Origin: a virus
DNA: 32,271 nucleotides
Virus record (IMG/VR): IMGVR_UViG_3300027734_000209
Coordinates: 1 to 32,271 of that record
Reading direction: 5' to 3' (one strand)
Positions 7,049-15,106 of this stretch are shown here, in pieces (position 1 is the stretch's first letter; each line of letters starts with the position of its first letter). The position numbers were made by a program, and so were the translations under genes. The notes beneath the pieces were generated by a model. That model had not been told where the DNA came from and searched no databases. It saw only the letters and a program-made list of their open reading frames with translations.

Positions 7049-10000
7049 GTACATCCTCCAATGTTACGGTTCCGTCTTTAGTCTTGCCAAAATCAAACTT
7101 GTATGACTTTCCCTCTTCAATACTCATGTATGCCTTTGCAAATGATGTAGGGAATACAGTGATGGAATGAAGATCTCTGCTTGTGTCTGCAAGTGTAAGA
7201 GATGCCATCTTCTTTCCAGTCTTGGTAATCCTTGGTTTAAATGAAACTACAAACATCTCATCATCCTTGTATGGAAGTTGCTTATAACTTAAGAACTTTA
7301 CAAGAGCATGAGAAGATTCTTTTATTTCATCAGACGGGATGAAAGATACAATCCTGTTATCATTACAAAGAAGCAGGTAAGAACGACCTATCTCAATAGT
7401 TGTATTCTCATCATCAAATATGCCGACGCTGCCAGTTTTGTCCAAAACTTCAACTCGTGACCATCCTGTTCCTCGCTTAATTGATTTTACCATACCCATA
7501 AAAATATATGATCCTTTTTCTTCAAAGTCAACAATGTCCTGAATAAATGCATAATAGTGAGAAGGTATTGTAATATTAAACTCTGGAAGGTTTAAGTACT
7601 CATATAGATTCTCTTTAATTTCTTGATCATTTCTAGGATTATCATTAAAGGTTGCAGCACCAATAACTCTTAGTGCTTGGAGTGCACGACTATTTACTCC
7701 GTTACCCTTGGTAAATGTAAATTCTTCAAGTTCTTTGTACGAACGGAATGGTCGTGCTGATATGTATCGTTCACCAATCTTGTCAGATATAAACTTGATA
7801 GCACTGAGTCCAAACCTAATGCCTTTACCCTCAATTTTAAAATCGATATCCGAATCGTTAATGTGAGGTAACTTAACGCTAATGCCCATTCTTTTTGCTT
7901 CAATAAGATATTCAGTTCTCGCATCTTTATCCTTTTCATTCTTTAGCACTGAGTACATAAACTCAAGTGGGTAATAGTACTTTAGCCATGCTGTCCAGTA
8001 CGATAGCGTAGAGTATGCTACTGCGTGGGACTTATTAAATGAGTACCCTGCGTGAGCCTCAAAGTCATGCCACAAATCACGAGCAGCGTTAGGAGCAATA
8101 AACTTAGACGCTCCCTCTACAAACTTCTCTTTAAACTGATCAAATTCTTTAGCATCCTTTTTCTTTCCAATGATCTTTCTAACCTTGTCTGCTTCCGACA
8201 TGGACATACCGCCAAGGTGTACGCATGCTTGCATAACTTGTTCCTGGTAAAGAATACAGCCATAAGTGTCCTCCGTAAATTCTTTTAGTACTTGGTGTGT
8301 GTAAGATATGTTTTGACGACCATGCTTGCGATCAACATAATCTTTTCCAATAGTATTCATTGCACCTGGACGAACAAGAGCGTTTGATGCTGCAAGTTCG
8401 TTTAGGTTCTTAACGCCCATCTTAACAAGAAGGTTTGTATACGGTGCTGCTTCACACTGGAACACACCTTTTGTGTATCCATCTGAAAGCATCTGGTAAA
8501 CATTTGCATCATCCATCTTGATCTTAAGAAGGTCAATCTTCTTGCCATCTCGCTCTTTGATTATGTCGATTGTATTCTTAAGAACAGACAAGGTCTTAAG
8601 ACCAAGTGCATCAATCTTAATTAAACCAATTCTCTCCGCTTCTTCCATGTCAACACCTACAACAGGAATTCTTTCATCAGAGCCTGTTGAAGATCTTGTT
8701 TCAAGTGGTGCGTATCTAAAGATTGGTTCTTTTGCAGTTACAACACCAGCAGCATGGATTCCTGTTCCACGAATGCGACCACGAAGTTGCTCTCCGTAAA
8801 CCTCTACTTCTGGATACTTCTCACGAAACTCTCTTGTAGATTTAGATGTGCAGAAATCATCCCAAGTGTCTACAGTTTTTAAAACCTTGTTAACATCGGA
8901 CAGTGGGATGTTTAGCACTCTTGAAACATCTCTAACAATTCCCTTGCCTGTGAACTGAAGGAATGTAGCAATAGATGCAACATGTCGATACTGTCTAACT
9001 AAATAGTCTTTAACTTCTTCACGACGAGTATCCTGAATATCTGTATCAATATCTGGGAAGTCGTTACGCTCTGGATTAATAAAACGGAAGAACAAAAGGT
9101 CATGCTCAAGTGGATCAATGTCTGTAATCTTTAAAGCATAGCAAACAAGAGAGCCAGCAGCCGAACCTCTACCAGGGCCTACCATGATCTCTTCTTTCTT
9201 GGCCCAGTTAATCATGTTGCTTACAACAAGGAAGTATGGAGCAAACTCTTTGTCTTTAATAATCTGTAACTCTTCTTTAAGTCTGTCAAGATATTCTTGG
9301 TTTTCTGACAAACCTCGCTCTACCAAACCTTCCATAGCAGCCTTTGCAAGTTCCTTATCAGGACTCTTGTACTGTACTGGTAGTAGGTTTAAACCTTCTT
9401 GAATGCCGTAGTCTCCTACTGTATCTGCTAATAAGATTGTGTTTGAGTATATGTCAGGTCTATCAATACCCTGCGATTCCATGGCTACTTTAATCTCTTC
9501 GTATGAGAGCAGATGAATATCAAACTTATTAAATGTAATCTGACGGTCTTCGCCATAAAGATAATCAAGGCGTTCCATCATGTTGCCTTTTTTCTTTGAC
9601 TTCTCATATGTTGCATCTTTTACAAATTTGCCGTGCGTGTTCATAAGCAACTTAAACTCTTGAACTTCTTTTTGTGACGAATCAACATGGTGGCAGTCTG
9701 GTGTGACAACAACCTTGATTCCAAACTCATCTGCAAGTTCAATTAAATATTTGTTAATGTTTGCTTCATTGTGAGGCATGACTTCAATATAGTAATCATC
9801 CCCAAAGCGTTCTTTAAACCAATATATATATTTCTTGGCAAGAGCAAACTCTTCTTCTTCAAGTGCTTTTACAAGTACGCTACTCGGACACGCAGAGGTT
9901 ACTATGATTCCTTCTTTATACTTTTCTAGAATAGTAAAATCAAATCTTGGCTTCTTGAAGAAACCGTCTGTCCAAGATAGTTCACTAATCTTGTTTAGGT

Positions 10001-10313
10001 TTTCTAAACCAATTTGATTCTTGGCTAGAAGGATAATGTGGTTATAGACAAGATCTTGTTGACCTTCTCTTTCAGACTTATCTCGTGTATCAGATATGTC
10101 TGCACACATGTATCCTTCTAGACCTAGAATTGGCTTAATGCCCTTTGCTTTTGCAATACGGTGCAGTTCCCTATGCCCAGATAAAGTACCGTGGTCAGTG
10201 ATGGCTATTGCAGGCATCCCTAACTCAACTGCACGGTCAACGTATTCTTCTGGAGTAGCAATCCCATCAAATAAACTAAAATGGGTGTGGACATGTAAGC
10301 CGACGTAGTTCAT
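7038..10313 (-). CDS. dnaE: DNA polymerase III alpha subunit (DnaE-type, PHP domain)
   Basis: A 1091-residue C-family replicative polymerase. The N-terminal PHP domain (about 1-270) keeps all nine metal ligands expected of an active site: H7, H9, D16, H41, E66, H92, C142, D206 and H208. The palm has PGRGSAAGS and the catalytic pair D421 and D423 (PDIDTD), with the third aspartate D568 in KIDALGL. Helix-hairpin-helix and OB-fold regions follow (an OB strand pattern near YIFMGMVKSIKRG), making it slightly shorter than cellular DnaE. It copies phage DNA with the neighbouring helicase, primase and SSB. No separate DnaQ-like proofreading gene is visible, so the PHP site may proofread. Its ATG lies one base after the SSB stop. 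Confidence 0.95.
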   Translation of the reverse strand: MNYVGLHVHTHFSLFDGIATPEEYVDRAVELGMPAIAITDHGTLSGHRELHRIAKAKGIKPILGLEGYMCADISDTRDKSEREGQQDLVYNHIILLAKNQIGLENLNKISELSWTDGFFKKPRFDFTILEKYKEGIIVTSACPSSVLVKALEEEEFALAKKYIYWFKERFGDDYYIEVMPHNEANINKYLIELADEFGIKVVVTPDCHHVDSSQKEVQEFKLLMNTHGKFVKDATYEKSKKKGNMMERLDYLYGEDRQITFNKFDIHLLSYEEIKVAMESQGIDRPDIYSNTILLADTVGDYGIQEGLNLLPVQYKSPDKELAKAAMEGLVERGLSENQEYLDRLKEELQIIKDKEFAPYFLVVSNMINWAKKEEIMVGPGRGSAAGSLVCYALKITDIDPLEHDLLFFRFINPERNDFPDIDTDIQDTRREEVKDYLVRQYRHVASIATFLQFTGKGIVRDVSRVLNIPLSDVNKVLKTVDTWDDFCTSKSTREFREKYPEVEVYGEQLRGRIRGTGIHAAGVVTAKEPIFRYAPLETRSSTGSDERIPVVGVDMEEAERIGLIKIDALGLKTLSVLKNTIDIIKERDGKKIDLLKIKMDDANVYQMLSDGYTKGVFQCEAAPYTNLLVKMGVKNLNELAASNALVRPGAMNTIGKDYVDRKHGRQNISYTHQVLKEFTEDTYGCILYQEQVMQACVHLGGMSMSEADKVRKIIGKKKDAKEFDQFKEKFVEGASKFIAPNAARDLWHDFEAHAGYSFNKSHAVAYSTLSYWTAWLKYYYPLEFMYSVLKNEKDKDARTEYLIEAKRMGISVKLPHINDSDIDFKIEGKGIRFGLSAIKFISDKIGERYISARPFRSYKELEEFTFTKGNGVNSRALQALRVIGAATFNDNPRNDQEIKENLYEYLNLPEFNITIPSHYYAFIQDIVDFEEKGSYIFMGMVKSIKRGTGWSRVEVLDKTGSVGIFDDENTTIEIGRSYLLLCNDNRIVSFIPSDEIKESSHALVKFLSYKQLPYKDDEMFVVSFKPRITKTGKKMASLTLADTSRDLHSITVFPTSFAKAYMSIEEGKSYKFDFGKTKDGTVTLEDVHVS
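7055..7059 (-). promoter_or_regulatory. Shine-Dalgarno site that fixes the recombinase start
   Basis: GGAGG sits directly against an ATG at 7054 and six bases before a second ATG at 7048. Only the second spacing is usable by the ribosome, so the recombinase should begin MSVSIEE. The site lies inside the last codons of the polymerase gene. Confidence 0.75.
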
Positions 10314-10314
10314 A

Positions 10315-10971
10315 TTACCAATCAGCGTTGGTTGATGAAGTTACGGAAGGGCCATCAAAGCCCAAGTAGTACGCTTCTTGTTCAGCATAAGGAATTTTCT
10401 TTAGTGCTGACTCAAGTGGGAAAGGCTTAATATCTCCCCAAGCAAATGGCTCCTTGTCTGGAGCAGATGGAATTAGTGTGTAATTGGTTTCAGTTCCCTG
10501 ACCGTTACGCTTTAACTTCCATAGTACGTTTGAGATGCTTCCTGTTTCAAGAGCATACTCACGAATTGTATTAAATGAAGATTGCTTGCTAATCCCCATT
10601 GACCAGATTGCTACATATGGTGCTTCAATTCCATCGTCAACTAGAACATTGCAATAGAATCGAAGGCGACCACGCCATCCTGCTTTTGGATCTTTACGGT
10701 GCATCTCTTCTGCCCAGTCACGACCCTCTGTTTCAATTGTGTCTACAGCCTTACGCTTATAGTCTTTTGGATTTACGTGTTCCTTTACAACAAGTGCAAG
10801 TCCACGATCTGCATTATAGTTTGCTGAATCTTCATCAAGTTCTTCGATAAATCGAATCTTAACTGATTGGCCATCTGCAAGTTTTAGCCACTTAACCTTT
10901 GGTCCGTCGCTTTCGTACTTTGGCTTGTCGAGCAGGGCATTAATGTTTTTGAGTCCCTTTACTACGCTCAT
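10315..10971 (-). CDS. ssb: Probable single-stranded DNA-binding protein
   Basis: A 218-residue protein lying between primase and polymerase. Regions with KWLKLADGQSVKIRFIEELD, then GRLRFYCNVLVDDG, then NVLWKLKRNGQG and NYTLIP suggest an OB-fold rich in aromatic and basic residues, and match the pattern I recall from SSB-annotated proteins in actinophages and gp32-like groups. Some relatives carry a cysteine-rich zinc loop before the EMHRKDPKAGW segment; here that loop (RDWAEEM) has none. The C-terminus ends TNADW, aromatic but only weakly acidic. A strong AAGGAG site sits before ATG 10971. It would coat ssDNA at the fork and during strand exchange. Identification is by pattern and location, not by an unmistakable motif. 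Confidence 0.62.
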   Translation of the reverse strand: MSVVKGLKNINALLDKPKYESDGPKVKWLKLADGQSVKIRFIEELDEDSANYNADRGLALVVKEHVNPKDYKRKAVDTIETEGRDWAEEMHRKDPKAGWRGRLRFYCNVLVDDGIEAPYVAIWSMGISKQSSFNTIREYALETGSISNVLWKLKRNGQGTETNYTLIPSAPDKEPFAWGDIKPFPLESALKKIPYAEQEAYYLGFDGPSVTSSTNADW

Positions 10972-10995
10972 ATTATTTCTCCTTTGTTTGTTATA

Positions 10996-11940
10996 TTAGT
11001 TTAGCATAAGAGATATAGATTTGTCAAACTGGAACTCTAACTTCTTGAGTTCTTCGTCTGGCATGTCTCCAATATCTTTATATTTATTGTTTAGTTTAAT
11101 AACAGAAACACGGGAAGAAAGTTTTTCAACTATTCTGTCTTTCATGTTTCCTCCTGCCTCATCGTTATCGGCAATAACAATAATGTTATTGAAATACTTT
11201 TGAAGCAATTCTATTTGTGTACTTGATACATTTGCCCCTAGTGTGGCAACGGCTGGAAGACCTACTTGGTCAAGCCTTATTGCATCAAATGATGATTCTA
11301 CTACATACACTCTATCAGATTTCTTTACTCTGTGCAAGTTAAACAATGTTTTACTTTTTGGAAGACCTGGAGTATTTTTAAAATCTTTGCCCTCAACAGA
11401 TCTGCCAACAAAGCCTATTGGGATTCCATCTGGACTATGTACTGGAACAGTAACCATATCCTGTTTATCAGAATACCCAAGAGAAAACTTTATCCAAGAC
11501 TCCATCTCTATATGTCTTGATCTGAAATAATTTTTTGGTCTATCTAGTGCTACCAGATTCCCGTAAAGTCTTTTTAGAATATTTATGTCAAATTGCTTAA
11601 ACTCTTCTTCAACTATTAGACTTTTGTTGATATCGTCAACAAGGTTGCTTAATTTTTCTTTTGATTTGATATATCTGGCTCCCTCAAAATAAGTTCTTCC
11701 AGATGTATGCATTATTAATTCTATAAAGTCTGCCGTCTTTTGACAAGAAAAACAAAAGAACAAGCCATTTGATTTATGAACCTCTCCTGCAGGGGTTCTA
11801 TGGTTATTGTGGAATGGGCAAAATATTATGTAGTTATCTGACAGGTCAGACTCAATTTCTATACCAGATCCCGTAAGGACTCTACGGACTTGGTCTGCGG
11901 TATAAAGATTGGATTGGTTCCGTCTATTCCTGATATCCAT
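10996..11940 (-). CDS. dnaG: DnaG-type primase
   Basis: A 314-residue primase that lays RNA primers for replication. The N-terminal CHC2 zinc domain has C41, H44, C63 and C66 (FCPFH and FCFSC). A linker carries NYFRSRHI, as in the RNA-polymerase part of DnaG, and the TOPRIM core has E215 (VVESSFDA) with D258 and D260 (VIADNDEAG). It ends soon after TOPRIM and so lacks the C-terminal helicase-interacting domain of cellular DnaG. An AAGGA site seven bases before ATG 11940 supports this start, which lies 82 bases inside the upstream gene in another frame. The helicase gene is two genes upstream. Confidence 0.92.
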   Translation of the reverse strand: MDIRNRRNQSNLYTADQVRRVLTGSGIEIESDLSDNYIIFCPFHNNHRTPAGEVHKSNGLFFCFSCQKTADFIELIMHTSGRTYFEGARYIKSKEKLSNLVDDINKSLIVEEEFKQFDINILKRLYGNLVALDRPKNYFRSRHIEMESWIKFSLGYSDKQDMVTVPVHSPDGIPIGFVGRSVEGKDFKNTPGLPKSKTLFNLHRVKKSDRVYVVESSFDAIRLDQVGLPAVATLGANVSSTQIELLQKYFNNIIVIADNDEAGGNMKDRIVEKLSSRVSVIKLNNKYKDIGDMPDEELKKLEFQFDKSISLMLN

Positions 11941-12200
11941 TCGCTTTTCCTTTTCCCTGCGTAGACTGCCTGCACTGATAACTCAAATTCAAAAAAGTTC
12001 TTTATCTCATTATACCTTATAGTGAAGTCTGGGTCAAGATCAAGTCTTGGAACATATCCACTAAGTTTCATCTCTGTTGTTAATAACCGTATATACTCAT
12101 TTTTAAGTCTTCCGATCATTGAATCCTCATGGATTATTCCATCAAGGTAAAACCTCTTAATTGGCTTGTGATGGTATGAACCATTGTTCTTTTGTGACAT
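11859..12200 (-). CDS. Hypothetical protein (113 aa) overlapping the primase start
   Basis: I do not recognise the family. The protein is basic at its start (HHKPIKRFYLDG), mixed in the middle, and ends LRDLV, with no membrane segment or metal-binding cluster. Its last 27 codons are read in a different frame from the first 27 codons of the primase, an unusually long overlap in this otherwise neatly packed region. It has no clear Shine-Dalgarno site but has a TATAAT box five bases before its ATG. Being between helicase and primase genes suggests a replication accessory, which is an inference from position only. Confidence 0.68.
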   Translation of the reverse strand: MSQKNNGSYHHKPIKRFYLDGIIHEDSMIGRLKNEYIRLLTTEMKLSGYVPRLDLDPDFTIRYNEIKNFFEFELSVQAVYAGKRKSEWISGIDGTNPIFIPQTKSVESLRDLV

Positions 12201-12205
12201 ACCAT

Positions 12206-12211
12206 ATTATA
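12206..12211 (-). promoter_or_regulatory. TATAAT -10 box placed for a leaderless start
   Basis: TATAAT ends five bases before ATG 12200 in the 21-base gap after the helicase gene. With normal spacing the transcript would start at about the A of the ATG, giving a leaderless message. No obvious -35 element or strong ribosome binding site is present. Confidence 0.42.
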
Positions 12212-12221
12212 ACTACTTATC

Positions 12222-13445
12222 TTAATTTTTATCCTCAAAGTCTTTATATCTATAGTATCCCTTGTCAAAGTCACACTGGACCAAAAAGTCTCCCATAAAT
12301 CCATTACGGTTTTTACGGAATGCACATTCAATGATATCACTGTTTGTTCCACGGCCTAATGCAAGCACCCAGTCAGCATCATAAGCAATCTGTCTAGACC
12401 ATGCCGTTTGACCCAGTGTGGGTACCGTAGAGAGGTCGTTAACATCATCTGGTGTGGCAGATGAGATAGCAATAATAGGAACCTCTTCACCAATAGCCAT
12501 TAATTTAAGTTCTCTTGAAAGGTTCTTCATTCGTACCGTTTCATTTTCTGACTTTTGATTAGGAGCCATCAACTGAAGGTAGTCAACGATTACAAAGTCT
12601 GGCTTATACTGATCAATCTTTCCACGAAGAACTGATGGGTTAATCTCTCCACCACTATCATTTGATATGATGTGGAACTCTGGTTTTCCTGCAAGATTCT
12701 TTGCATGCCACTCCTTTAGCATTTCAATCTCAATCTCACCATTACTAATTTTTCTGTGAGACCAACGACCTTCACCCATAATAGTAAACACACGATTACG
12801 AACTTCAGTCTCAGACATTTCAAGAGAGATTACCATTGGGGACTTGCCTTGCTTCCATGCTTGAACAGCAAAGTAAAGTGCAAGCCAAGACTTTCCAATT
12901 CCTGGATAAGCAAGAAATACTCCAAGTTGCCCTGGCATAATTCCAGCAGGTAAGTAATTATCAAACCCTGGAAGACCTGTCTTGATTCCAGACAAACCAA
13001 GTGCCTGCTGCTTCTTAACATTTTCAAAGTAAGCAACTGCTGACTCAAGATCTGTAACATCAATATCACGAATTGAAGCAGTATTCTTTTTTAGTTCTGA
13101 GGTCTTTGTAATTAGGTCATTTAGTGCAACAACTCCTTGATTATTTTGAACATTAGTTGCTGCTGATCTAAGGATATCTTTTAGGCTATCATTTAAATAT
13201 TCTCCTTGAAGTTCTTCAAGATGATGCTTTGTTGCTCCCACATTTAAAACTGGTTCAAAATCTCTAAACTTTTCTGTAACTAATTCTGAAGGTGGGAGAG
13301 TGGAATTGGCTTCAAAATATAAACGAATAAACTCCCAGATATCCCCGTGTGTTCTTAAAAGATTATCAACATTAGCCTGAAGAAGCACATGCATTTGTTT
13401 ATCTTGAAGGACTGCCGTAATTAGTTTTGACTCTGTATTATTCAC
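12222..13445 (-). CDS. dnaB: DnaB-type replicative DNA helicase
   Basis: A 407-residue hexameric 5'-3' helicase. An N-terminal helical domain (about 1-130) is followed by the RecA-like core: GIKTGLPGFDNYLP, Walker A YPGIGKSW (180-187), the glutamate strand ISLEMS (E209), Walker B FVIVDYLQLM (D288), and a C-terminal arginine-containing region (FRKNRNG). It unwinds DNA ahead of the polymerase and recruits the primase. The start is GTG 13445, preceded by AAGGAG at a good distance, and overlaps the stop of the previous gene by eight bases. It is somewhat shorter than cellular DnaB because the N-terminal domain is reduced. Confidence 0.93.
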   Translation of the reverse strand: MNNTESKLITAVLQDKQMHVLLQANVDNLLRTHGDIWEFIRLYFEANSTLPPSELVTEKFRDFEPVLNVGATKHHLEELQGEYLNDSLKDILRSAATNVQNNQGVVALNDLITKTSELKKNTASIRDIDVTDLESAVAYFENVKKQQALGLSGIKTGLPGFDNYLPAGIMPGQLGVFLAYPGIGKSWLALYFAVQAWKQGKSPMVISLEMSETEVRNRVFTIMGEGRWSHRKISNGEIEIEMLKEWHAKNLAGKPEFHIISNDSGGEINPSVLRGKIDQYKPDFVIVDYLQLMAPNQKSENETVRMKNLSRELKLMAIGEEVPIIAISSATPDDVNDLSTVPTLGQTAWSRQIAYDADWVLALGRGTNSDIIECAFRKNRNGFMGDFLVQCDFDKGYYRYKDFEDKN

Positions 13446-13746
13446 TTAGCCACTCCTTAGCCATTTTCCTGCGCTCTTCTCTTTCTAAACTATCTTTTAT
13501 TTTATCTTTTTTTGCTTGCAATATTTTTTCTGCATTATATGCAAAGTGATTCCAAGAGGGGCTTTCTGCAACTGAAAAGTAGTACTCAAGTATATCGTAG
13601 CATACAGAGATTCCGTACGACTCTACAAGAGCGTCTGAGGCCCACTGCTCTACATTTAAATTAAGTGATGGCTTTTGCTCATACCTTGCAGTATGAAACT
13701 TGCTGTAGCGTGAAAGCAAAGCCATTCGGTCTTTGCGTTCGGCCAT
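13438..13746 (-). CDS. Hypothetical protein upstream of the helicase; possible loader
   Basis: A 102-residue helical protein, basic at both ends, with an aromatic-rich centre (YDILEYYFSVAESPSWNHF) and a lysine/glutamate-rich C-terminal helix that could form a coiled coil. It has no ATPase motif. The gene overlaps the helicase start by eight bases and is joined to the previous gene by TAATG, so the two products are probably made together. Phage helicase loaders or replication initiators often lie here, and the SPSWNHF pattern is reminiscent of replication accessory proteins, but I cannot confirm a family. Confidence 0.68.
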   Translation of the reverse strand: MAERKDRMALLSRYSKFHTARYEQKPSLNLNVEQWASDALVESYGISVCYDILEYYFSVAESPSWNHFAYNAEKILQAKKDKIKDSLEREERRKMAKEWLSE

Positions 13747-13955
13747 TATGCTTCAGCAGCCTCTTCTTGTGCCTCTTTTATCTTGTCTGTAAGTTTATCT
13801 TCAACAAACTTGTAGACACGCTCAAAAGCCTGATCAACAGTTTCGCCATTCTTACGAGAATCTGAGACACCTAAGTCAAGTCTAAGTGACTGAAAATTTC
13901 CTAGATTAAGTGTGTATCCTAATGTTACTGATACCTTGGTTGTTTCGTTTTCCAT
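13746..13955 (-). CDS. Hypothetical small phage protein (69 aa)
   Basis: The start is ATG 13955, chosen because AAGGG lies six bases before it; an upstream in-frame ATG at 14036 would read deep into the preceding gene. The protein has a beta-rich first half (KVSVTLGYTLNLGNFQSLRL) and a helical, acidic end (EDKLTDKIKEAQEEAAEA). Similar short proteins with a NLGNFxS segment are common in phages of Gram-positive bacteria as I recall, without a known function. Joined to the next gene by TAATG. Confidence 0.68.
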   Translation of the reverse strand: MENETTKVSVTLGYTLNLGNFQSLRLDLGVSDSRKNGETVDQAFERVYKFVEDKLTDKIKEAQEEAAEA

Positions 13956-13968
13956 CTTATACCCTTCG

Positions 13969-14511
13969 CTAAATAGATTCATTCCAGATTGGAACAAACC
14001 GTCCATCTTCTGTTTTCCTATAAGTAAGTATACCATCGCCCATTCTGCGTGTCAACTCTTGCTTGCTGGGCGTAATATCGTTTGTTATTAATTTGTCTTT
14101 TCTTGGCCTACCAATATGGTATGAAGCAAGTATATCACGTATCTCTTTTACTTGCGATTCTGAGTAGTATGATCTTACTTGGAACCCTCTTGCTCCACCT
14201 TTTTGAGATCCCGTTGGAAAAGGAATGACTCCTCGTTTCATTAATGATGGCATATATTTTTTATGACGATTAACTAAATCAGCAGTCTGACCAACAGTGT
14301 ATGCTCGTTCTCTCTTATTTTTAAAATCACTAATTAAACAACTTTCAATTTGATCCTTTATAATATTATAAACAGACATTATTCCATTAGAGTGATTGTA
14401 ATGATGTATTCTAACTAGGCTTCCATTAAGAAACCAAACCTTTTTGTTACCTGGTATTACAGGTGACTCATTATATTTTTCGCTCTCGATTGTTCCTTTT
14501 TTAGTAACCAT
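13969..14511 (-). CDS. DNA-binding protein with MerR-like helix-turn-helix
   Basis: A 180-residue protein. The middle part, AYTVGQTADLVNRHKKYM followed by a wing-like GGARGF and a second helix (SESQVKEIRDIL), resembles the winged HTH of MerR-type or excisionase-type proteins. The C-terminal half is basic and then polar. It has GGAGG four bases before ATG 14511 and overlaps the zinc-ribbon gene by 55 bases. Standing at the border of tail and replication genes, it could regulate transcription of the replication block. No effector domain is visible, so a phage-specific regulator or DNA-organising role are both open. Confidence 0.68.
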   Translation of the reverse strand: MVTKKGTIESEKYNESPVIPGNKKVWFLNGSLVRIHHYNHSNGIMSVYNIIKDQIESCLISDFKNKRERAYTVGQTADLVNRHKKYMPSLMKRGVIPFPTGSQKGGARGFQVRSYYSESQVKEIRDILASYHIGRPRKDKLITNDITPSKQELTRRMGDGILTYRKTEDGRFVPIWNESI

Positions 14512-14648
14512 TGCCCCTCCATAGTGTGGCTAGGTGGATGAAAGAATACTCTAAATCCGCATTTCATGCAATATACTTCTAAGTGATTAATTTCGGTATA
14601 TTGTCTATCTATAAACATTCTACCTTTGCATTTTTTGCAAGACATCAT
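14457..14648 (-). CDS. Zinc-ribbon protein (63 aa)
   Basis: Two CxxC knuckles, CKKC near residue 4 and CMKC near residue 27, are separated by about 20 residues with beta-strand character, the standard layout of a zinc ribbon. The rest is basic. It begins with a TAATG overlap with the last minor tail gene and overlaps the HTH gene by 55 bases in a different frame. A role in transcription or DNA binding is likely from the fold; the precise function is unknown. Confidence 0.7.
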   Translation of the reverse strand: MMSCKKCKGRMFIDRQYTEINHLEVYCMKCGFRVFFHPPSHTMEGQWLLKKEQSRAKNIMSHL

Positions 14649-15091
14649 TAATTTGGTATTCCGACAATAAGAATATTAATTCCAACAGTTGTATCTCCAC
14701 CAGTATTAAATTTAACTATTCCATCTACTCTTGAAGTTGATATACTATTTATTGTTACTGTTACATCTCTTCCTGCATCTGTTCCTCCAACATTTACTGC
14801 AGTTGCTGTAACTACTGGAACAAATTTAAAGTCTGTTCCAAAAGAATGAGACCAAGGTTCTGTAGCCCCTGCAATTTTTGATTGTCCTGTTGTTACTTGC
14901 TTGTAAACACCAACAATTCTAGACTCTGAAATTTTTGCACTTTGTGGACCATTGGGAGGCGTATCTAATGTCACATATTTATTTGTTGAGGTTGAGACTT
15001 GAGAAGATAAATCATTAACAGCCTTAACAATCTGATAAATATATGTTACGTCTAAGGGTTGTCCACGCTCTGGTACGGGTAATATTGCCAT
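14648..15091 (-). CDS. Putative minor tail protein, possible receptor-contact tip (147 aa)
   Basis: A 147-residue protein with a short helical start (VTYIYQIVKAVNDLSSQV), which may trimerise, and a beta-rich rest (PVVTATAVN, VTVTINSISTS, GINILIVGIPN). The helix-then-beta-sandwich layout resembles small trimeric tip or lectin-like domains of phage fibres. It is the last gene of the tail block. A TATAAT box lies six bases before its ATG and it has no Shine-Dalgarno site. Role in adsorption is inferred from location and composition. Confidence 0.6.
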   Translation of the reverse strand: MAILPVPERGQPLDVTYIYQIVKAVNDLSSQVSTSTNKYVTLDTPPNGPQSAKISESRIVGVYKQVTTGQSKIAGATEPWSHSFGTDFKFVPVVTATAVNVGGTDAGRDVTVTINSISTSRVDGIVKFNTGGDTTVGINILIVGIPN

Positions 15092-15097
15092 AATACA

Positions 15098-15106
15098 ATT
15101 ATACCA
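15098..15106 (-). promoter_or_regulatory. Extended -10 promoter (TGGTATAAT) for a leaderless start
   Basis: TGGTATAAT combines a perfect -10 hexamer with the TGn extension and ends six bases before ATG 15091. It overlaps the stop codon of the preceding gene. The gene it faces has no Shine-Dalgarno site, so a transcript starting at or near the ATG is likely. Confidence 0.5.

Noticed and set aside
7049-7054. ATG at 7054 as start of the recombinase
   Set aside because: It directly touches the GGAGG ribosome binding site, leaving no spacing; the ATG at 7048 has six bases.
13956-14036. Longer version of the 69-residue protein starting at ATG 14036
   Set aside because: It would overlap most of the C-terminal part of the HTH gene, while ATG 13955 has an AAGGG site at the right distance and the typical small-protein start.
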